Source: Cryptomeria japonica
Taxonomy: Eukaryota > Streptophyta > Pinopsida > Cupressales > Cupressaceae
Length of the DNA: 64,000 nucleotides
Assembly (NCBI RefSeq): GCF_030272615.1
Contig: NC_081405.1
Coordinates: forward strand, 607,775,677 to 607,839,676
Reading direction: 5' to 3'
Shown here piece after piece: positions 59,861 to 64,000 of this stretch. Made by a program: the position numbers and the translations under genes. Positions within the stretch are counted from its first letter, which is position 1, and each line of letters starts with the position of its first letter. The notes beneath the pieces were generated by a model, which worked only from the letters and a program-made list of their open reading frames with translations, ran no database searches and was not told where the DNA came from.

Positions 59861-60389
59861 TAATTTTATTAGGCTTCTTATTGCTTCATTTTAAGTTATT
59901 TATTCTTGTGTCACCCTTTCATTTATATATTTAATTATTTTGATCCACTATCATATCTTCTCTTTTTAATTATTTAATGTCTGTAATAAAAATTCTACAC
60001 TATCAAATCTAGAATGTTTACCAAATTCTATAAAAATTTACTACCATACTATCATTACTTTCCTATAACTATTTATCTTGATAATGAATCATAAAATATG
60101 TACTAATATTGATTATAAAAATTCTAAGCCCACAATGCAGCCCTATGAGCCTCCTACACAAGAGATCTTGAGTTCAAGTCTATTCGACTTATTCTTAACT
60201 CCAGAGAAGATCTAAAAATACCACTTGCTTTGACTGTGAATCATAAAAAAAAAATTCTAAGAAAATAAATTACTACACAAATATACTAACTACAAAAATA
60301 TCATATTTTTCATTAATACAAATACAGAGGTAGTACATATCAACTCATACAAACTTGAGAAGCATAACTTAAATCTACAAGGCAAGGCA
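59861..60389. other. No gene recognised
   Basis: AT-rich sequence corresponding to TIR-gene upstream DNA. No frame or repeat worth reporting. Confidence 0.4.
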
Positions 60390-60660
60390 CTAAAGTTAAA
60401 GTAGGACAACTTCATGTCACTATATTGCTTCTTGTGGCAACTGACTGTGGATTGTGAAAGGGAATTTCACCCACTCCTTCGATGTTGATTTCCTTGGCTT
60501 TTAGACATCTTATTGGATGAAAATTAAATGTTGTTGAATGAATCATTTTTGAATGCAGGTATAATTCTTCGATGTTGATTTCCTTGGCTTTTAGACATCT
60601 TATTGGACGAAAATCAAATGTTGTTGAAGGAATCATTTTCTAGATTATCCATGCTTCCTT
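60390..60660 (-). pseudogene. KAKEINIEG exon, tandemly duplicated
   Basis: The minus-strand frame 60636-60412 is open for 74 codons and carries the block TTF(D/N)F.PIRCLKAKEINIE twice, about 93 bases apart. It ends IEGVGEIPFHNPQSVATRSN, then stop. The nucleotide block GATGTTGATTTCCTTGGCTT is repeated at 60482 and 60572. The related single-copy versions are at 57363 and 16706. It is probably a decayed last exon of a TIR-gene relative. No domain is known to me. Confidence 0.5.
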
Positions 60661-61602
60661 TTACTAACTTCTAAAATGATGAACCCATTACTTTGAGGAT
60701 CCTAATATTTTAAAAACAAAAGCACATATTATGGTACCTACATTCTAATCTATACTATTTTTAAATAACTTTAAGGTAAAACAAATTAACTTTTTTTATA
60801 CTTTATAAATTATTTCAATTATATTTTTATAAATAACTTTAAAGTAAAATAAAGTAACGATTTTATACTAAATAATAATAGTAGTAAATAAATATTTTCA
60901 AATAGTAATTTGATATTTTTAGTCATATAAAATATATTTTTATATATTTTTGAATTGAAGTTAACTTATATTGTGTAGGCATTAGCATAAATCAACTAAC
61001 TTTAAATAGTGTCTTTTTATTGTGAAATTAAAAAAAAAAAATTAATCTAGAATAAGCAATATTTCTATTCTATTTTTTCTTTTTGCATGCAAATCAATTC
61101 AAATTCTAAAAGTAAACACAATTCTATTTTTTAAATGAATCAACAATTAGTTTTACAATAACTTTAAAAATGAAATCTAGATATAAATAGAATCTTTTTA
61201 AAATATTGTAGATATTTAAATAACATTTATATTCTATTTAATAAAATTTCTAAAATTAAATTAAATTTTATTTTTAATTTTTTAAAAATGAATCATCAAT
61301 TAGTTTTAGAACAAATTTATAACTAAATCTATATTTAAATGGAAATTTTCTATATTTTTTAGAGATATCAACAAAATTTCCATTCTATTTCTATTTTGTC
61401 TTTTTGCATGCAAATCATTTCAAATTATAAAATTAAACTAAATTTAATTTTTTTAATTGTCAAATGAATGAACAGTTAATTGAAAAATAAATAAATTTAT
61501 AATTGATTTTTGAGATTTACAAGTGTCATTATCTAAATAAAAAAATTGCAGTCTTCTACAAAATGGAATTGCACTCTGTCATATTTTCTAAAATATGAGA
61601 AA
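60661..61602. repeat. AT-rich DNA with diverged tandem units
   Basis: Very AT-rich. From about 61070 to 61510 the words TTTTGCATGCAAATCA.TTCAAATT and AAATGAATCA.CAATTAG recur two to three times at roughly 150-320-base spacing, suggesting decayed tandem repeats. No gene. Confidence 0.5.
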
Positions 61603-61944
61603 CAATAGAAGAGAAAGCCAAACAAGACAAGGAGATAAATATCATTATCAAAGTTTTGAAGGAATTTGGAGAGAAGGAAAGAACAAATATTTTAGCAAGG
61701 TATTTTCTCAAGGACAAGTTGAAGTGGATAGGCTATATTCAAACAACAAATAGGATCATAAAGAAAATAGGAGAAGGAAATGATAGGCATGTGAGAGTTA
61801 CTCTAAGAATCTTGGAGGACAAATATATGATCCTTAAAAGTAGGGGGATTGTTAGACGTATTTATATTTACCTAGATGCAAGAAAATGGGCATGGCTGAA
61901 AAATGGAAAAAATAAAATCAGCGAGCAATGGACACACAAGAAAT
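61603..61944 (+). pseudogene. LINE upstream ORF (ORF1-like) remnant
   Basis: An open frame with a basic, charged sequence (KVLKEFGEKERTNILARYF ... IKKIGEGNDRHVRVTLRILE ... WAWLKNGKNKISEQW). A run of basic and hydrophobic residues with a predicted nucleic-acid-binding character precedes the EN domain, as ORF1 does in LINEs. The frame ends in a stop after the first unit of the 57-bp repeat begins. I do not recognise a named domain. Confidence 0.5.
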
Positions 61945-62047
61945 AGGTACTTGGGGCCCCTTTAGAGTATACAAGCATGGTAAGTTGGAAACAAAAGAAA
62001 TAGGGACTTGGGGCCCCATGAGAGTATACAAACATGGTAAGTTGGAA
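61934..62047 (+). repeat. 57-bp tandem duplication
   Basis: ACACAAGAAATAGGTACTTG ... GTAAGTTGGAA occurs at 61934-61990 and again at 61991-62047 with about six differences. Each unit contains the palindrome GGGGCCCC. It lies exactly at the upstream edge of the part shared with copy 1. Confidence 0.9.
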
Positions 62048-62144
62048 TTGGAGAAGTTACCCGTGGGGAAGAGGACCGGGGTTGGGGCCCATAAAAAAGT
62101 GGAAGAACATTATTGTTCTTATGGAAACACATGAACATGATGGA

Positions 62145-62920
62145 TGCAGGATCCCAGACTTTGAAGAATACATCAAATTTTTGTGTGGAATGAAGAGATT
62201 GGGATAGGTAAAGGGCACAGAGGGATCACAATTTTAATAAAATAAATATGGAGTGGTATTGTGAAGTTACAGAAAGAGGACCCAAATAAAATAGTTTATA
62301 TGGTTGAAAATAACAGATAATGAGGATACAAATTGGATGGTGGTTTTCTATTTTGCTCCAAAAGTTTCACAATTCTACAAGAAGAGGAATTTGGATATTG
62401 AAAACCCTTATGGTCCACTAAAGAAAGATATCTCAACTTTTAGCATGGTAGGTGATATTATCCTAATTGGTGACTTCAATGCTAGGATAGGGAACAATCA
62501 ATCTATTTATATGAGAAATAAAGTAGAGGAGGATAAAAACCCCTTATGGCTAGGGGAAAATGAAGATCATCTTTAGAAAATGACTTCACAAGATGGGAAT
62601 GGGAGTGTATCACACTTTGGAGCTGAGTTGTTAGGCCTTTGTAGCTTATATTGGTCATATGTAATGGCATGAAAATTTGGCCGAGATTTAATAGTATCAC
62701 TTGCGAAACATAGAATGGACAAAGTGTGATAGACTACATAGTATATTCTCAAAGTTTTATTTCCAACTTGGTGGACTTAACCTTTGAAGACTGTCCCATA
62801 GAGATGAATTTTGATCATATGCCTTTTTGTATTAAGTTTGTTAAAAACACTAAGGCCTACAAGAAGAGTAGAATCAACACTCTCACAGGAAGGTCATCAC
62901 ACAAGGTGAAATCCTTATAA
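62145..62920 (+). pseudogene. LINE endonuclease (EEP domain) remnant, copy 2
   Basis: The frame 62304-62576 begins MKITDNEDTNWMVVFYFAPK and includes GDIILIGDFNARIG. A stop follows at about 62574. Another frame (62726-62920) continues with IDYIVYSQSFISNL and CPIEMNFDHMPFCIKF, the DH signature region (SDH in active enzymes, FDH here). The domain nicks target DNA during LINE insertion. It is inactivated by stops. Confidence 0.75.
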
Positions 62921-63262
62921 ATCAAGAAAATCAGGAGCTCTTCAAGGAAGCTCTAGAAAAACACTTGTAGTTGGCAAAATATAGTATAGAAAAAAGGGAA
63001 ACAAGAGGGAAAAAGAGTATGTTCACAATAGCATGCCAATCTTTTTAATACACAAATCTTTGAAGGTGTGTATGCTTTGTAAACCTATGAAGAGGGTATG
63101 AAATATCTTTCTAGCTAATCCTTGGTATGACAAAGAGTGAAAGGATGCTAAAAGATCTCTTATAAGGAAGGACTCAAACAAGGAAACAAGTTAATATACA
63201 AGAAATTGATAAAATCAAAAAAAGAAAGATATGTAATTTGAAGAAGGAAGGAACTAATTGCC

Positions 63263-63926
63263 ATGGGGAAACACAATCTCAAATCATTGTGGAGGGAGTT
63301 TGAAGAAAAGGAAAAGCAAATAGAAAATCACATTAGAGATGCCTTGTGGATGGATTATGTGAAGCTACTTTATGAACAAACAAATGAGAAAATAAATCCA
63401 CCCACAATTGACACTTCAACTAAGGTTTTTTTAGTAATAGACATCAAACAAGGTATAAAGAATTTGGTAAGTGGTAAAACACAAGATATTGATGGTCTAC
63501 AAGAAGAATTTTAAAATGGGGAGCTGACCTCCTAGCTCCACATATCAAGAAGATCTTTAATGAAGTTACCCAAAACATCTTTCTAGTTGAATGGACAACT
63601 GGTGTTACTATTCCTCTCCACAAAGGAGGAGACATTAATAACCCTTCTAATTACCATACTATTATGGTCAACCCTCTCTTTGGAAAGCTTTTTGGGAGTA
63701 TGCTAGAATTTAGGATCAGCAAATGGGTAAAAAATATGGAAAAAGTGCTAGAGAGCAGACTGGTATCTGACCTTAACACTCCACCATTTCCCATTGCATT
63801 ACTCTAAGGGATTTCATTGAAAAAGTTTGGGACAACCAAGGTGAAGAAGCCTTTTGCTACTTTGTAGATTTCAAAAAAGGTTTTGACACCATACCTAGGG
63901 ATAAGCTTTGGTATTATAAAGTGTGA
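63263..63926 (+). pseudogene. LINE reverse transcriptase, N-terminal part, copy 2
   Basis: The frame from 63263 (MGKHNLKSLWREF) continues to a TAA at 63512-63514 within QEEF. Further shifted frames give HKGGDINNPSNYHTIM and LFGKLFGSMLEFRISKW, then YFVDFKKGFDTIPRDKLWYY (about 63860-63920). The catalytic YxDD motif is missing. The remaining bases to 64000 are the AT-rich junction also seen at 10257-10331. Confidence 0.75.
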
Positions 63927-64000
63927 TAGAACTTTAGAATTTCAATCCATCATAAATCTAGATGAATTAAATAAAAAAATTAAATATTTAAAATTCTTAA

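Larger units (their letters stand above)
61603..63926 (+). mobile_element. LINE fragment, ORF1 end-EN-RT, copy 2
   Basis: It is homologous to 8395-10256 but begins further upstream, adding part of an upstream ORF and a 57-bp duplication. EN (62304-62576 and after), then RT (63263 onward), truncated at FVDFKKGFDTIPRDKLWYYK like copy 1. Since both copies share this 3' breakpoint, the truncation predates the segmental duplication. The element is 3'-truncated, which is unusual for LINE insertion and points to later deletion. Confidence 0.85.

Overview
This window looks like nuclear DNA from a large, repeat-rich plant genome. A conifer or other gymnosperm is most likely, which is inference: the DNA is AT-rich, almost everything is nested and decayed retrotransposon sequence, three LTR families use a TGGTATCAGAGC (initiator-Met tRNA) primer site, and the only recognisable host genes are pieces of TIR-type resistance genes. 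There are no bacterial operons, CRISPR arrays or rRNA/tRNA genes.

Layout. (1) 1-10331 and 43090-64000 are two diverged copies of one segment, in the same orientation. Each holds the gag end of a minus-strand copia-like element (B), noncoding repeat, a plus-strand LTR element (A) and an EN-RT LINE fragment. Copy 1 lacks about 10.5 kb, so element A's gag there is fused directly to the LINE at about 8394/8395. (2) 10717-11957 is a probable solo LTR. (3) 11958-16870 is a TIR resistance-gene locus on the minus strand (TIR exon 13618-13044, short second exon 12727-12639). Its upstream region has been split by a complete 2.7-kb non-autonomous LTR element (13893-16588) that encodes a coiled-coil/G-patch/zinc-knuckle protein. 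(4) 17721-28600 holds another repeat copy, then a decayed copia pol (plus strand). Its integrase is interrupted by a 3.6-kb LINE (21948-25572, with 16-bp target duplications) and by a probable solo LTR (25698-27217). (5) 29737-41858 is a young, 12.1-kb, non-autonomous LTR element (minus strand) with 4.2-kb LTRs and no gag-pol. (6) 43090-64000 is segment copy 2. It contains the full element A (49288-56675), which carries a gag-like region and an ORF of about 1,000 codons instead of pol. It also holds a second, ruined TIR-gene locus (57085-60640) interrupted by 1.4 kb of degenerate telomere-like repeat, and then the LINE.

Working together: apart from the TIR gene no intact gene is visible. The elements form a layered record. 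Element A entered first, then the segment duplicated, then the roughly 2%-diverged G-patch element and the roughly 1.4%-diverged large element inserted. The two pol-less LTR elements that encode proteins (A and the G-patch element) would have depended on polymerases supplied by other elements. The most unusual items are these two elements, the extra ORF downstream of RNase H in the LINE, and the possible TIR-only gene with a tandemly duplicated core promoter.
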